Below are positions 41,448-50,205 of a DNA stretch of 64,000 bases, piece after piece. The DNA is taken from assembly GCF_003148685.1 (NCBI RefSeq), contig NZ_QGGR01000011.1:62001-126000 (forward strand), given 5' to 3'. A program made the translations under genes and the position numbers. How positions within the stretch are numbered: position 1 is the first letter of the stretch; each line of letters begins with the position of its first letter. This stretch comes from Actinoplanes xinjiangensis (GTDB taxonomy: Bacteria; Actinomycetota; Actinomycetes; Mycobacteriales; Micromonosporaceae). The notes under the pieces were generated by a model. It was not told where the DNA came from and made no database searches. It saw only the letters and a program-made list of their open reading frames with translations.

Positions 41448-42803
41448 CTAGCGGCGGGTGTACCGGTGCTTGACGCCCCGGGGGAAGAACTCCGGATCGT
41501 CGGCGGGCCGCAACTCGACCCGTGGAGTCCGGTTCCCGGTGGGCACGTAGTGGGCGAACTCGCTGTTCAGCCGTAGCAGCTCGGCCCGGATCGACTCGGC
41601 GGCCATCCGCTCGCGCTCCGGTGTGCCCTCGGCGCCGGGGGCCAGCTCCACCACCACCGACAGATGCCGGTCACGGTCGTCGTCCTCGATCGTGCTCAGC
41701 ACGAAACGGCCGGTGGACCAGGCGCTGATGTCGGGGCGTTCCAGGCCGACGGTGACGTTCTCCGGGTACACGTTCGCGCCGAAGTACGACACGGTGAACA
41801 GCGAACGGCCGAACACGTACACGAACGGCAGGTCCGGGCCGTCACCCGGATCGAAGCCGTGCTCCCGGCACACCGCGATCAGATCCGCCTTCGGCAGCAC
41901 GCCACCGTCGTCGGCGATGTGGTAGCGGACCAGGGGAACCGTGCCGTCGGCGGTGAACACCAGCGTCCCGTCCGGTGCCGTCTCGAACAGCCGGGCCGCC
42001 GGGTCGTACTGCACCAGCGTCGGCAGGCGGGACTCACCGAACAGTTCCGCGGCCACCTCGGGCCGCCGGGACAGGAAACGCCTCACCCGTACGCTCAACG
42101 GGGTCTCGTTGCCCAGCACCCCCGCATCGGCCGTGCCGTAGAGCGACGCCACGCCCGTCTCCGGATCGTCGATCCCGGCCCGCGCGGCGACCAGGTCCCG
42201 CCACTGCTCGCTGAACACCTCACCGGCCAGCACCAGTTTGATCCGCAACGACGCCCAGTCCACGCCGCGGGCCACCCCGGCGTCGATCACGTTCTTCACG
42301 AACGGCGGATAACCCAGCAGCACCGTCTGCTCGAAATGCCCGCCCAGCTCGCCGACGACCCGCAGGATCTCCTCGATGTCGTTCCCGGGCGCGGCCACGG
42401 TCACCGGGAGCTGCCGGCACGCCGCCACCGTGTACATCCCGCCGACCCAGTTGCCGAGCGCGAAACACACCACGGCGAGGGTGCTGCGCTCACCGGCGCG
42501 GAACCCGTCCCGGAACACCTGCGCGAACCGGGCCGTCACCGGAACCTCGTCGGCGACGGTCCGCGGCCACACCGTCGGGCGGCCCGACGACCCCGACGAC
42601 ACCGCCACCGTCGCCGCGGCGTCCAGCCGCCCGTCCCGGCACCGTTGCGGCAGGTCGAACCGCTGGTGATAGTCCTGCTTGGTCATCAGCGGGATCTGGG
42701 CCGGATCGGTCACCGACGCCGGGTCGACGCCCCGCTCGCGCAGGAACAGGGCGTACGCGGGCACGGTCTCGGCGGCGTCGCGGAACAACTCCAGCACCTG
42801 CAT
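41448..42803 (-). CDS. PaaK-like adenylate-forming CoA ligase
   Basis: 451 residues of the phenylacetate-CoA-ligase family: TVAVSSGSSGRPTVWPRT (P-loop-like ATP motif), ASLYGTADAGVLGNE, DGTLVFTADGTVPLVRYHIADDG and FPRGVKHRYTRR. It should activate a carboxylic acid as an acyl-adenylate. No phenylacetate genes, thioesterase or carrier protein are nearby; the substrate is unknown. Divergent from the TPR protein with 57 bases between. Confidence 0.85.
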   Translation of the reverse strand: MQVLELFRDAAETVPAYALFLRERGVDPASVTDPAQIPLMTKQDYHQRFDLPQRCRDGRLDAAATVAVSSGSSGRPTVWPRTVADEVPVTARFAQVFRDGFRAGERSTLAVVCFALGNWVGGMYTVAACRQLPVTVAAPGNDIEEILRVVGELGGHFEQTVLLGYPPFVKNVIDAGVARGVDWASLRIKLVLAGEVFSEQWRDLVAARAGIDDPETGVASLYGTADAGVLGNETPLSVRVRRFLSRRPEVAAELFGESRLPTLVQYDPAARLFETAPDGTLVFTADGTVPLVRYHIADDGGVLPKADLIAVCREHGFDPGDGPDLPFVYVFGRSLFTVSYFGANVYPENVTVGLERPDISAWSTGRFVLSTIEDDDRDRHLSVVVELAPGAEGTPERERMAAESIRAELLRLNSEFAHYVPTGNRTPRVELRPADDPEFFPRGVKHRYTRR

Positions 42804-42860
42804 GGCACTCAGATTAGACGGGCCTGCGAGGGCCGGACCCCGGTCTGGCAGCATGATCGG

Positions 42861-44378
42861 GTGCCCGAGTCACCCGCCCTCGCCCAAGTCCGCCGGCACG
42901 CCGGGACCCTCGCCGACGCCGGCGACCTGGACGGTGCCCAGGCACTGCTCGAACGCGCCATCGAGATCGGCCGTGCCCAGCTGGCCCAGGGCGACACCGA
43001 GCTGCTGTCCACGATGCGGCAGCTCGCCGAACTCCACATGCGTGCCGACGACCCGATGTCGGCCCGGCGGGTCCTCGAGGAGGCGATCGAGGTCGGCCAC
43101 CGCCTCGACGAGTCGGATCCGCTGGCGGTGCTGCTCGCCTACGACCTGGCGGTGGTCGCCGAGGAACTCGCGAACCGGCACGTGGCCCGCTCGCACTACG
43201 CGAAGGTCGCCGCGTTCGGCCCGGCCGCCCTCGGCGAGGATCACCCGGCGGTGACCCGGGCCCGCACCTACCTGGGCCCCGACCAGCCCGCCCCGGCTGC
43301 TCCGGCCTTCGAGGCACCTCCGGCCTTCGAGGCGCCGGTCCCGGTCACGACTTCACCGGCGCCGGCGCCGGTTCCGGATCCTGCGCCGCAGACGCCGCCG
43401 CCGATCCTGGTCCGAGAGTCGACCGTGGAGCCGCCGTCCGGGCCGGTTGCGTTCCCGTCCTCCGCTGCGGCCACGGTGCGCACGTCTCGCAGGTCCTGGG
43501 TGTTCGCCGCGGTCGCCGCCGGTGTCGCCGCGATCGCCGTGGCCGCGATCCTGATGCGTCCCGGCGACGAGAGCGAACCCGCCGCCGCGGTCGCCGGTGC
43601 CGTCCAGGCCGCACCGGCGACGGTCACCCTGCACGACGCCGGCGGCTCGGTGATGGTGCTGTGGAAGCCTCCGAACGACAGCGTCGCCCGGTACACGATC
43701 ACCGGTGGCCCGGCCGGTGCCGCGCCGCAACCGCTCGGCGAGACCGGCGGCGACACCAGCGCCTACCAGGTCCAGGGCCTCGATCCGGCCCGCGACTACT
43801 GCTTCGCGGTGATCGCCGGATACGACGGCGACGGGTCCGCCACCTCACCGCAGGCGTGCACGTCACGCACCGCGCCGCCCTCCGCGCCGACCCCCTCCGA
43901 GGCCCCCTCGCGTACGGCCGGAGCCGCCCCCGCCACCAGCAGACCCACGAAGGCGGCGCCGGCCACGACGACAGCCGCCGCCACCACGAGGACCAGGATC
44001 GCCGCCCCGGCCGACAACAGCACCGTCGCCTGGCCGTTCGACGCCAGGTTCACCGTGTCCGCGTCCGACGCCACCGCCTCGAAAACGGTCCTCGCCCTGT
44101 CGATCTGCGTGGCCGGCCGCTGCTACCTCGACGGCAAGGTCGACCTGTACGACGGTGCCGCCGCCCCGTACACGGTCTACCTGGGGTCCACGAAGCCGGA
44201 GGGATCCGGGGTGGCGTGGAGCCTGCGCCTGGACCGCCTGACCACGTCGGCCTACCGGACCCTGATCGCCGAACGCGACGCCTCCATCGCCGCCGGAACG
44301 TGGGGCGACACCAGTACCCGGATGAACGCCCTGAACCGCACGCCGGTCAGCACCCTGACCGTGACGAAGGGAAGCTGA
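42861..44378 (+). CDS. TPR-membrane-FN3 protein
   Basis: 505 residues. The cytoplasmic N-terminus (1-140) has two or three TPR-like helix pairs (AQALLERAIEIGRAQLAQGD, SARRVLEEAIEVGHRLDESD), then a Pro/Ala-rich linker, a membrane helix (213-232), a fibronectin-type III domain (about 252-345: GSVMVLWKPPNDSVARYTITGG, YCFAVIAGYDGDG), an Ala/Thr/Pro stalk, and a last domain with one Cys pair (SICVAGRCYL). It would span the membrane with protein-binding modules on both sides. The GTG start follows CATGAT (leaderless). Function unknown. Confidence 0.75.
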   Translation: MPESPALAQVRRHAGTLADAGDLDGAQALLERAIEIGRAQLAQGDTELLSTMRQLAELHMRADDPMSARRVLEEAIEVGHRLDESDPLAVLLAYDLAVVAEELANRHVARSHYAKVAAFGPAALGEDHPAVTRARTYLGPDQPAPAAPAFEAPPAFEAPVPVTTSPAPAPVPDPAPQTPPPILVRESTVEPPSGPVAFPSSAAATVRTSRRSWVFAAVAAGVAAIAVAAILMRPGDESEPAAAVAGAVQAAPATVTLHDAGGSVMVLWKPPNDSVARYTITGGPAGAAPQPLGETGGDTSAYQVQGLDPARDYCFAVIAGYDGDGSATSPQACTSRTAPPSAPTPSEAPSRTAGAAPATSRPTKAAPATTTAAATTRTRIAAPADNSTVAWPFDARFTVSASDATASKTVLALSICVAGRCYLDGKVDLYDGAAAPYTVYLGSTKPEGSGVAWSLRLDRLTTSAYRTLIAERDASIAAGTWGDTSTRMNALNRTPVSTLTVTKGS

Positions 44379-44476
44379 CCGGCCCTGTCCCGACGGGCGT
44401 CCACGTGGTGACATGGAGTCCGGAGACATCGGCGGACGTTGCCGGTGTCCCGGCCTTCATCGGAGGTGACGTGACC

Positions 44477-44767
44477 ATGGCCGCCGTACTGTTGCTGTTC
44501 GCCGTGATCCTGCTGATGAAAGTGGTGGGCCTGATCGTCCTGTCCCTGGCCGACCGCCCACCAACCCCGCTGCCGTACCTCGACCCGTGCCTCGCCCCGC
44601 TCCTGGACCTGCCGGTGACCGCGCCGGCCGACCCCGAACGGGCCCTGCTGGCCGACCTGCGGTCCGGCCGGATCAGCCGCCACGACTACCGGACCGCGAT
44701 GGCCGCCCTGGCCGCGAGCGAGGCCCGGGCCCACCCGTTGCAGACCCCGGCCGGACCGGACTCCTGA
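44477..44767 (+). CDS. Small membrane protein with SHOCT-like tail
   Basis: 96 residues with an N-terminal membrane helix (VLLLFAVILLMKVVGLIVLSL) and a C-terminal ERALLADLRSGRISRHDYRTAMAALAA, which matches the SHOCT pattern of short oligomerisation helices. GGAGGTGA lies seven bases before the ATG; a GTG two codons earlier would leave too little space. Confidence 0.7.
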   Translation: MAAVLLLFAVILLMKVVGLIVLSLADRPPTPLPYLDPCLAPLLDLPVTAPADPERALLADLRSGRISRHDYRTAMAALAASEARAHPLQTPAGPDS

Positions 44768-44864
44768 CCCGGCCGGGGACGGCCGTTGGTCCTCCACGGG
44801 CGGGTCCTCGGGTCCTGCCGGACGGGGCGGTGCGCGCCTAGCGTCGGTACCGGAGGGATCGAAG

Positions 44865-45551
44865 ATGAGGATCTGGCATGTCAGTGATGTGATGACCGCG
44901 GACGTCGTCACGGTCGGCCCGGCGACGCCCTACCGGGAGGTGGTCGCCCTGCTGGCGGCCTACCGGATCAACGCGGTGCCGGTCGTCGACGCCGATCGGC
45001 GCGTCCTGGGGGTGGTGTCCGAGTCGGACCTGCTCCGCAAGATCGAATATGCGGGGACGGATCGTCCGCAGTGGTTCGAGCTCCGTGGCCGGGCGGCCCG
45101 CCGCAAGGCCGGGGCGCTGACCGCCGGCGAGCTGATGACCGCACCCGCCGAGGTGGTACTCGCGACCACCGGCATCCGTACGGCCGCCCGCCGGATGGAC
45201 GAGGCGCACGTCAAACAGCTTCCGGTGGAGGACCTGCTGGGCCGGCTGGCCGGCATCGTGAGCCGCAGCGACCTGCTGAAGGAGCACCTGCGCCACGACG
45301 ACGACATCCTCGCCGACGTGCGGGCCGCGGTCGGGGAGGCCACCCTCACCGAACGTACCGGCAGTGTCGGTGCGGTCGTCGACCACGGCCAGGTGACGCT
45401 CTCCGGCCGGGTCGAGCGCTGGTCCACCGCGGTCCTCGCCGAACGCCTGACCCGGATGGTCGCCGGTGTGGTCTTCGTGGACTCCCGGATCGCCTTCGAC
45501 GTCGACGACCACGACCTGGCCGACCCGGTCCCCGCCTACTTCGTGGCCTGA
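44865..45551 (+). CDS. CBS-BON domain protein
   Basis: 228 residues: two CBS motifs (about 7-62 MTADVVTVGPATPYREVVALLAAYRINAVPVVDADRRVLGVVSESDLL; about 90-142) and a C-terminal BON domain (about 150-215, VGEATLTERTGSVGAVVDHGQVTLSGRV). CBS pairs bind adenosyl ligands and sense energy state; BON may bind membranes. Commonly found near stress genes such as USPs in actinobacteria, as here. Ends in a strong hairpin. Confidence 0.92.
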   Translation: MRIWHVSDVMTADVVTVGPATPYREVVALLAAYRINAVPVVDADRRVLGVVSESDLLRKIEYAGTDRPQWFELRGRAARRKAGALTAGELMTAPAEVVLATTGIRTAARRMDEAHVKQLPVEDLLGRLAGIVSRSDLLKEHLRHDDDILADVRAAVGEATLTERTGSVGAVVDHGQVTLSGRVERWSTAVLAERLTRMVAGVVFVDSRIAFDVDDHDLADPVPAYFVA

Positions 45552-45562
45552 CCGGGACCCCC

Positions 45563-45589
45563 GACCCTCACCCCAGGCGGGTGAGGGTC
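45563..45589. terminator. Bidirectional terminator hairpin
   Basis: GACCCTCACCC and GGGTGAGGGTC form a perfect 11-bp stem with a 5-base loop between the convergent CBS-BON and Lrp genes, overlapping the last codons of the latter. Confidence 0.8.
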
Positions 45590-46041
45590 TGGTTGCGGGC
45601 GTGCCGGAAGATCGTCGACGTACGGAAACCGACCACCTCACGCCGGCGGCTGAGCGTGTTGACCAGGAACAGGTGCAGGTCCTCGATGCTGCCGACGCCC
45701 ACGTGCAGCACGAAGTCGTCGCCGCCGGCCAGCACGTAGACGGCCATCACCTCGGGCATCGCCAGGGCCTCCCGCTCGAACGTGTCGATCACGTCGGCAC
45801 TGAGCGGCCGGACCTGCGCGGACACCAGCGCCTGCACCCGCCGGCCCAGCGCGGACAGGCTCACCTCGGCCCGGAAACCGGTGATGACACCACGCTGCTC
45901 CAGCCGCCTGATCCGCTCGGAACACGTGGACGGCGCGGCGCCGACGATCTGCGCCAGATCACGCAACGGGATGCGCGCGTCCCGCTGGAGTTCGTCCACG
46001 ATTTGCTCATCGAGCCGATCCATGTTCGCAGTTTCCGCCAT
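45568..46041 (-). CDS. Lrp/AsnC-family regulator
   Basis: 157 residues: DRLDEQIVDELQRDARIPLRDLAQIVGAAPSTCSERIRRLEQRGVITGFRAEV is the Lrp HTH, followed by an alpha/beta RAM ligand domain (VYVLAGGDDFVLHVGV). It is divergent from a leucine-dehydrogenase-like gene, the classic arrangement of an Lrp that regulates amino-acid catabolism. Two exact copies of a 12-bp sequence lie in the shared region. Start is taken as the ATG at 46041 (TATGTT upstream); the internal ATG six codons later is possible. Confidence 0.9.
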   Translation of the reverse strand: MAETANMDRLDEQIVDELQRDARIPLRDLAQIVGAAPSTCSERIRRLEQRGVITGFRAEVSLSALGRRVQALVSAQVRPLSADVIDTFEREALAMPEVMAVYVLAGGDDFVLHVGVGSIEDLHLFLVNTLSRRREVVGFRTSTIFRHARNQTLTRLG

Positions 46042-46112
46042 GGATCGAACATACCTCGGCAACGTTTGACCCGCGTGATGGCTCCGTCCAGGATTCGGCT
46101 CATGGATCGAAC
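46039..46112. repeat. Two exact 12-bp repeats at the Lrp/dehydrogenase divergent promoter
   Basis: CATGGATCGAAC occurs at 46039-46050 and again at 46101-46112, 62 bp apart (about six helical turns, same face). The second copy contains the start codon of the dehydrogenase; the first makes a decoy reading MDRTYLGN that resembles the true start MDRTQLGH. The first copy overlaps the Lrp start and an inverted repeat ATGTTCG...CGAACAT (46022-46052). Candidate Lrp sites or a start-region duplication. Confidence 0.7.
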
Positions 46113-47124
46113 GCAACTGGGTCATGAGGAAGTCCGGGCCGTCCGCGGCGTGCGTACCGGGGTGACGGTCATCGTGGCGGTGCACTCCACCGCGCGGGGT
46201 CCGGCCATCGGCGGCGTACGGATCAAGCCCTACCCGTCCTGGCGCGACGGGCTCGACGACGTGCTGCGCCTGTCCGAGGCGATGACCATGAAATGCGCAC
46301 TCGCCGACCTGGCCCACGGCGGCGGGAAGACGGTCGCGGTGCTGCCACCGGACGGAGTGGATCCCCGGCGGCGCACCGACCTGATCACCGACATCGCCGA
46401 GGCGATCGACGGTTTCGACGGGCGCTACCGCTGCGGCCCGGACATCGGCTCCACGCCCGACGACATGTCACTGATCCACCGGCTGGCCCGCGGCAACGCG
46501 TTCTGCCGGCCCGAGGCCGAGGGCGGCAGTGGCAACTCCTCCGCGGCCACCGCACGCGGGGTGATCGCCGCGCTGCGCGCCGGGCTGCGCCACCGCCACG
46601 GCGACGACCGGGTCAGCGGCCGGCGGATCGGCGTGATCGGGTACGGGCACGTCGGCCGCCTGGTGGCCGGCGAACTGATCCGCTCCGGGGCGACGGTCCT
46701 GATCACCGACGTCGACTCCCGCCTCGCCGGGCAGGCCGAGGCGGGCGGGGCCCGGTGGACCACCGCGGACCTGCTGACCGAGGAACTGGACGTGCTGGTC
46801 CCCGCCGCGACCGGCGGCCTGCTCACCGACCGGGCCGCGCGGACGTGCCGGGCCGGACTGATCGTCGGCCCCGCCAACAACCAGCTCGCCGACGACCGCG
46901 CCGGCGTCGTGCTGCACGAACGCGGCATCACCTGGGTCCCCGACGTGCTCGCCTCGATCGGCGGCATCGTGCACGCCGTGTCCCGCGAGGAGACCGGCCT
47001 GGACGACACCGCCACCGCGGCCCGCGTCGACCGGATCGGCGAGAAGACCACCGCCCTGCTCGCCCACGCGGCCGAACACCGGATCACACCACTGGCCGCG
47101 GCCCGGCGGATGGCGGCCGCATGA
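46102..47124 (+). CDS. Leucine/valine dehydrogenase-like amino-acid dehydrogenase
   Basis: 340 residues of the Glu/Leu/Phe/Val dehydrogenase family. MTMKCALADLAHGGGKTVAV contains substrate-binding Lys64 and catalytic Lys76; RCGPDIGSTPDDM holds Asp114; GVIGYGHVGRLVAGEL is the NAD-binding motif; VGPANNQLAD is the end of the cofactor domain. It should deaminate a branched-chain or aromatic L-amino acid to the 2-oxo acid with NAD. Probably regulated by the divergent Lrp. The last residues RMAAA and stop lie in a 29-bp tandem repeat. Confidence 0.92.
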   Translation: MDRTQLGHEEVRAVRGVRTGVTVIVAVHSTARGPAIGGVRIKPYPSWRDGLDDVLRLSEAMTMKCALADLAHGGGKTVAVLPPDGVDPRRRTDLITDIAEAIDGFDGRYRCGPDIGSTPDDMSLIHRLARGNAFCRPEAEGGSGNSSAATARGVIAALRAGLRHRHGDDRVSGRRIGVIGYGHVGRLVAGELIRSGATVLITDVDSRLAGQAEAGGARWTTADLLTEELDVLVPAATGGLLTDRAARTCRAGLIVGPANNQLADDRAGVVLHERGITWVPDVLASIGGIVHAVSREETGLDDTATAARVDRIGEKTTALLAHAAEHRITPLAAARRMAAA

Positions 47125-47193
47125 CACCGATCGGGCGGATGGCTGCCGCATGACGAAGGCCCGGCAGATCGTGGCCGCATGACGGCGGCCCGG
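47107..47193 (+). repeat. Three 29-bp imperfect tandem repeats across the dehydrogenase stop
   Basis: Copies start at 47107, 47136 and 47165; the core CGGATGGC(G/T)GCCGCATGAC matches 18 of 19 bases between copies 1 and 2 and 15 of 19 between 2 and 3. Copy 1 holds the true stop. With a 29-base period the copies put an -AAA or -VAA stop end in each of the three frames. Confidence 0.85.
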
Positions 47194-47215
47194 CCGCGAG
47201 AGCCGGCGATCAGAC

Positions 47216-47974
47216 CTACTCCGGCTCCCAGGCCACCAACTGCTCGAGGACGACACGGTTGCCGTCGATCTTGAGCGAATCCAGCGGGATCCGGCCGTAG
47301 AAGTTCAGGACCAGCTCCTCGGCCGTGGCCTCGACCGTCACGTCGGCCGGTGCCGGCACATGGTCGACCCGGGCGCCGTCAGCGGACAGGTACAGCGTCC
47401 AGGACGGCCCCTCGGCGGCGCGGAAACGGATGACGGCCGGGTCGTGCGGCCACCGGCTGGCGGTCGCGACGCAGGTGGTCAGGAACTCGTCGACACCGTC
47501 CAGCGCCACCTCGGCCGACAGCGGCTCAGCGGCACCCGCGGTGAGCTGGGCGTCGTACGTGTGGACCGCGAGCTGCTGCACCTGGTGCCGGGCGACGGCC
47601 CCGCTGGTCTGCGGCGACTGGGAGGTGGGCCACCACGTCCAGCAGCCGGCGTCGGGCCCGGCCGCCCGCAGCGCGGCCGTCAGCCGCTGGGTGGCCTCGG
47701 CCAGCCAGGCCAGCAGCTCCGCACGGTCGCGCGGAGCGTCGGAGGTGTTCCACTCCGACCGGTCCGGGGGCGCGTCGGCCGGCCCGGCGGCCACGGTGGC
47801 GGCCCAGCGGTGACGGCCCTCGCCGATGTGGTGCGCCAGATCGGCGAGCGTCCAGTCCGGACAGGTCGGCACCGTCGCGTCGAGACTGGGCGCCGCGGCG
47901 ATCGCGGCCCGGAAGGCGGCCGATCGTTCGTCGAGCAGGCGCAGGAGGTCGGAGAAGTCCAGGTTCGTTGACAC
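47216..47974 (-). CDS. Mycothiol-dependent maleylpyruvate isomerase-family protein
   Basis: 252 residues: LDERSAAFRAAIAAAPSLDATVPTCPDWTLADLAHHIGEGRHRWAATV and RHQVQQLAVHTYDAQLTAG match the MDMPI N-terminal helical domain with its metal-binding histidines, followed by a C-terminal SCP2-like domain (RFRAAEGPSWTLYLS; ATAEELVLNFYGRIPLDSLKIDGN). Family members use mycothiol for isomerisation or thiol transfer. Second such gene in the window. Confidence 0.88.
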   Translation of the reverse strand: MSTNLDFSDLLRLLDERSAAFRAAIAAAPSLDATVPTCPDWTLADLAHHIGEGRHRWAATVAAGPADAPPDRSEWNTSDAPRDRAELLAWLAEATQRLTAALRAAGPDAGCWTWWPTSQSPQTSGAVARHQVQQLAVHTYDAQLTAGAAEPLSAEVALDGVDEFLTTCVATASRWPHDPAVIRFRAAEGPSWTLYLSADGARVDHVPAPADVTVEATAEELVLNFYGRIPLDSLKIDGNRVVLEQLVAWEPE

Positions 47975-48069
47975 CCGGGATGTCTACCACCCGGTCCAGA
48001 GATCGGACAGCGAATTACCCGTCGGGTCGCGCACCGAGTCCTCCGTGTTCTGGTCCCGACCAGACCGAC

Positions 48070-50139
48070 CTAGCCACGGACGATCACCTGACCCAGCTCC
48101 TGGGTGCACCTGGTCAGCGCCACGTAGAGACCGTTCCACCCGCGCGGACCGGTGGCGATCCCGTCCGGGTCCACAACCAGCGTCGCGTCCCACTCCAGAC
48201 CCTTGGCCTGGGTCGCGGTCAGCACCGGCACGTCCGTCACGACGGCCCGGAGTGCCGCGATCCGGTCCTCGGGCGCGATCACGCCGACCGTCCACCGCCG
48301 CTTCAGATCCGCGACGGCCCGTTCCACGGTGCCCGGCAACTCCGCGGCGGTGACCGTGACCTGCCACGGGTCGATGCCCGACGAGCGTACGGCCGTCGGC
48401 GGTTCGTTGTGGCTGCCCGCCCGCGCCAGAACCGGCCCGGTGAGGGCCATCACCTCGCGCGGGGTGCGGTAGCAGACGGTCAGCCGGGCCGCGGTCCACC
48501 GCTCGCCGAGGACCGCACCGACCGCCTGCGCCCAGGTGGTGTGCCGGTGCGGTGCCTCCGCCTGGTCGATGTCGCCGACCGCGGTGATCGACCGGCTCGG
48601 GCAGCGCCGCAGCACCATCCGCCACTGCATCTCGGACAGTTCCTGCGCCTCGTCGACGACGACGTGCCCGTACACCCACTCCCGGGTGCGTCGCGCCCGG
48701 TCGGCGGTGAATTCACCCTGCGGCACCGGTGTCCCGGTCTCACCCAGCAGTTCTGCCACCGCGTCCAGCAGTGCGACGTCACTCGGCGCCCACGCCCGCG
48801 GCTCGGCGGCTACGGCGGCGATCTCGTCCGCGGACAGCTCCGGCGCGAACCGGGCCAGGCGCTGCGCGTCGCCCAGCAGATCCCGCAGCACCGCCTCCGG
48901 GTCGAGGGTGGGCCACCACGACTCCAGGAACCGGGCGATCGTCGGATCGGCGGCGATGTGGTCCCGCAGTTCCTCGATCTCCTCCTCGGACATCAGCCCG
49001 TCGACGTCACTGCCGGTGTGGTGCGGGTCGACGGTGCTGGGACCGAACCGGGCCAGGATGTCCTCGTACCCCTCCTCCATCTGCTCCAGCATCGTTGCGC
49101 GCTGCTCGGCGACGGCCTCGGCCAGCAGGTGATGGACCTGTCCGGCGGCGATCGCGCGGGCCTGGTGGTACGGCCGTCCCGGCACCGGGTCCACCTCGAC
49201 CGGATGGAAGTCGCCCGCCCACCGCAGTTTCAGCTGCCGTGCCTGCGGCACCAGTGACGTCACGTACCGTTCCAGGACCGCCTGCCACAGCGCCCGCCCC
49301 TTGATCTCGGCCGTCCGCCGGCTCTCCGCCCGGCCCACCGACACACCCGGCACCAGCGTGTCGCAGGTCGCCGACACCACCGCCGTCTCCCCGAGAGCCG
49401 GCAGCACCTGCCCGATGTAGTCCAGGAACCGCGCCGACGGCCCGACCACCAGCACCGCCCGCTCCGCCATCCGCTGATGCGTGAACAGCAGATACGCCAC
49501 CCGGTGCAACGCCACCACGGTCTTGCCGGTGCCCGGTCCACCCTGCACGATCAGCGGCCCGGACGCCTCGGCCCGCACGATGTCGTCCTGCTCCCGCTGC
49601 AACGTCGCGACCGCCGCCGACATCCGGCCGGTCCGCCGCGCGCCGAGCGCCGCCAGCAGGGCACCCTCGCCGACGAGTTCCGCCTCCACCGACCCGTCCA
49701 GCGGTTCGTCGTCGACCCCGACGACCTTTCCCGCGGCGGTACGGATGTGCCGGCGCCGTGCCTGCCCCTGAGGTTCGACGGCGGTCGCCGTGTAGAACGG
49801 CCGGGCGGCCGGGGCCCGCCAGTCGATCAGGAGCGGCTCGTCGGCATCGTCCCCCGGAGCTGCGGCACCACCGTCGCCGGCCCGCAGCCCGACCCGCCCG
49901 ATGTGCCGTACCGTCCCGTCGACCGCGTCGAGCCGCCCGAACACCAGCCCGTCACCGGCCCGCCGCAACTCCTCGAACCGTTGCCGCAGCATCCGCTGCC
50001 GGGCCGGGCCCAGCCCGTCGTCGCCGGCGTCCGCGATCTCGTCGCCGAGCCGGGCGGCCAGCCGGTCACGCCGCGCCAGAGCGACCTCGAGAAATCGTTG
50101 TTCCTCGGTGATGGCTTCCCCGTTCTCCATGGCGGCCAA
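48070..50139 (-). CDS. helD: HelD/HelR-like UvrD-family ATPase (RNA-polymerase-associated)
   Basis: 689 residues of the HelD class of superfamily 1 ATPases. An N-terminal coiled segment (EEQRFLEVALARRDRLAARLGDEI, RQRMLRQRFEELRR) would reach into RNA polymerase; then LIDWRAPAARPFYTAT, Walker A GGPGTGKT (200-207), Walker B VVVDEAQE (about 490), ITAVGDIDQAE, LTVCYRTP and a C-terminal TATQAKGLEWDATLVVDP...YVALTRCTQEL. HelD removes RNA polymerase from DNA; the actinobacterial HelR version displaces rifamycin and confers tolerance. I cannot tell HelD from HelR here, and I see no RAE upstream. Confidence 0.87.
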   Translation of the reverse strand: MAAMENGEAITEEQRFLEVALARRDRLAARLGDEIADAGDDGLGPARQRMLRQRFEELRRAGDGLVFGRLDAVDGTVRHIGRVGLRAGDGGAAAPGDDADEPLLIDWRAPAARPFYTATAVEPQGQARRRHIRTAAGKVVGVDDEPLDGSVEAELVGEGALLAALGARRTGRMSAAVATLQREQDDIVRAEASGPLIVQGGPGTGKTVVALHRVAYLLFTHQRMAERAVLVVGPSARFLDYIGQVLPALGETAVVSATCDTLVPGVSVGRAESRRTAEIKGRALWQAVLERYVTSLVPQARQLKLRWAGDFHPVEVDPVPGRPYHQARAIAAGQVHHLLAEAVAEQRATMLEQMEEGYEDILARFGPSTVDPHHTGSDVDGLMSEEEIEELRDHIAADPTIARFLESWWPTLDPEAVLRDLLGDAQRLARFAPELSADEIAAVAAEPRAWAPSDVALLDAVAELLGETGTPVPQGEFTADRARRTREWVYGHVVVDEAQELSEMQWRMVLRRCPSRSITAVGDIDQAEAPHRHTTWAQAVGAVLGERWTAARLTVCYRTPREVMALTGPVLARAGSHNEPPTAVRSSGIDPWQVTVTAAELPGTVERAVADLKRRWTVGVIAPEDRIAALRAVVTDVPVLTATQAKGLEWDATLVVDPDGIATGPRGWNGLYVALTRCTQELGQVIVRG

Positions 50140-50205
50140 GGTAGAACCCCGAAACGGGAGAACGCCTATGGAGGAGAGAGGTCTCTCAGTTTCTTGCCAT
50201 GCCGA

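Noticed and set aside
41448..44378. Biosynthetic gene cluster around the PaaK-like ligase
   Set aside because: No carrier protein, ketosynthase, condensation domain or transporter linked to it; neighbouring genes are stress and regulatory genes.
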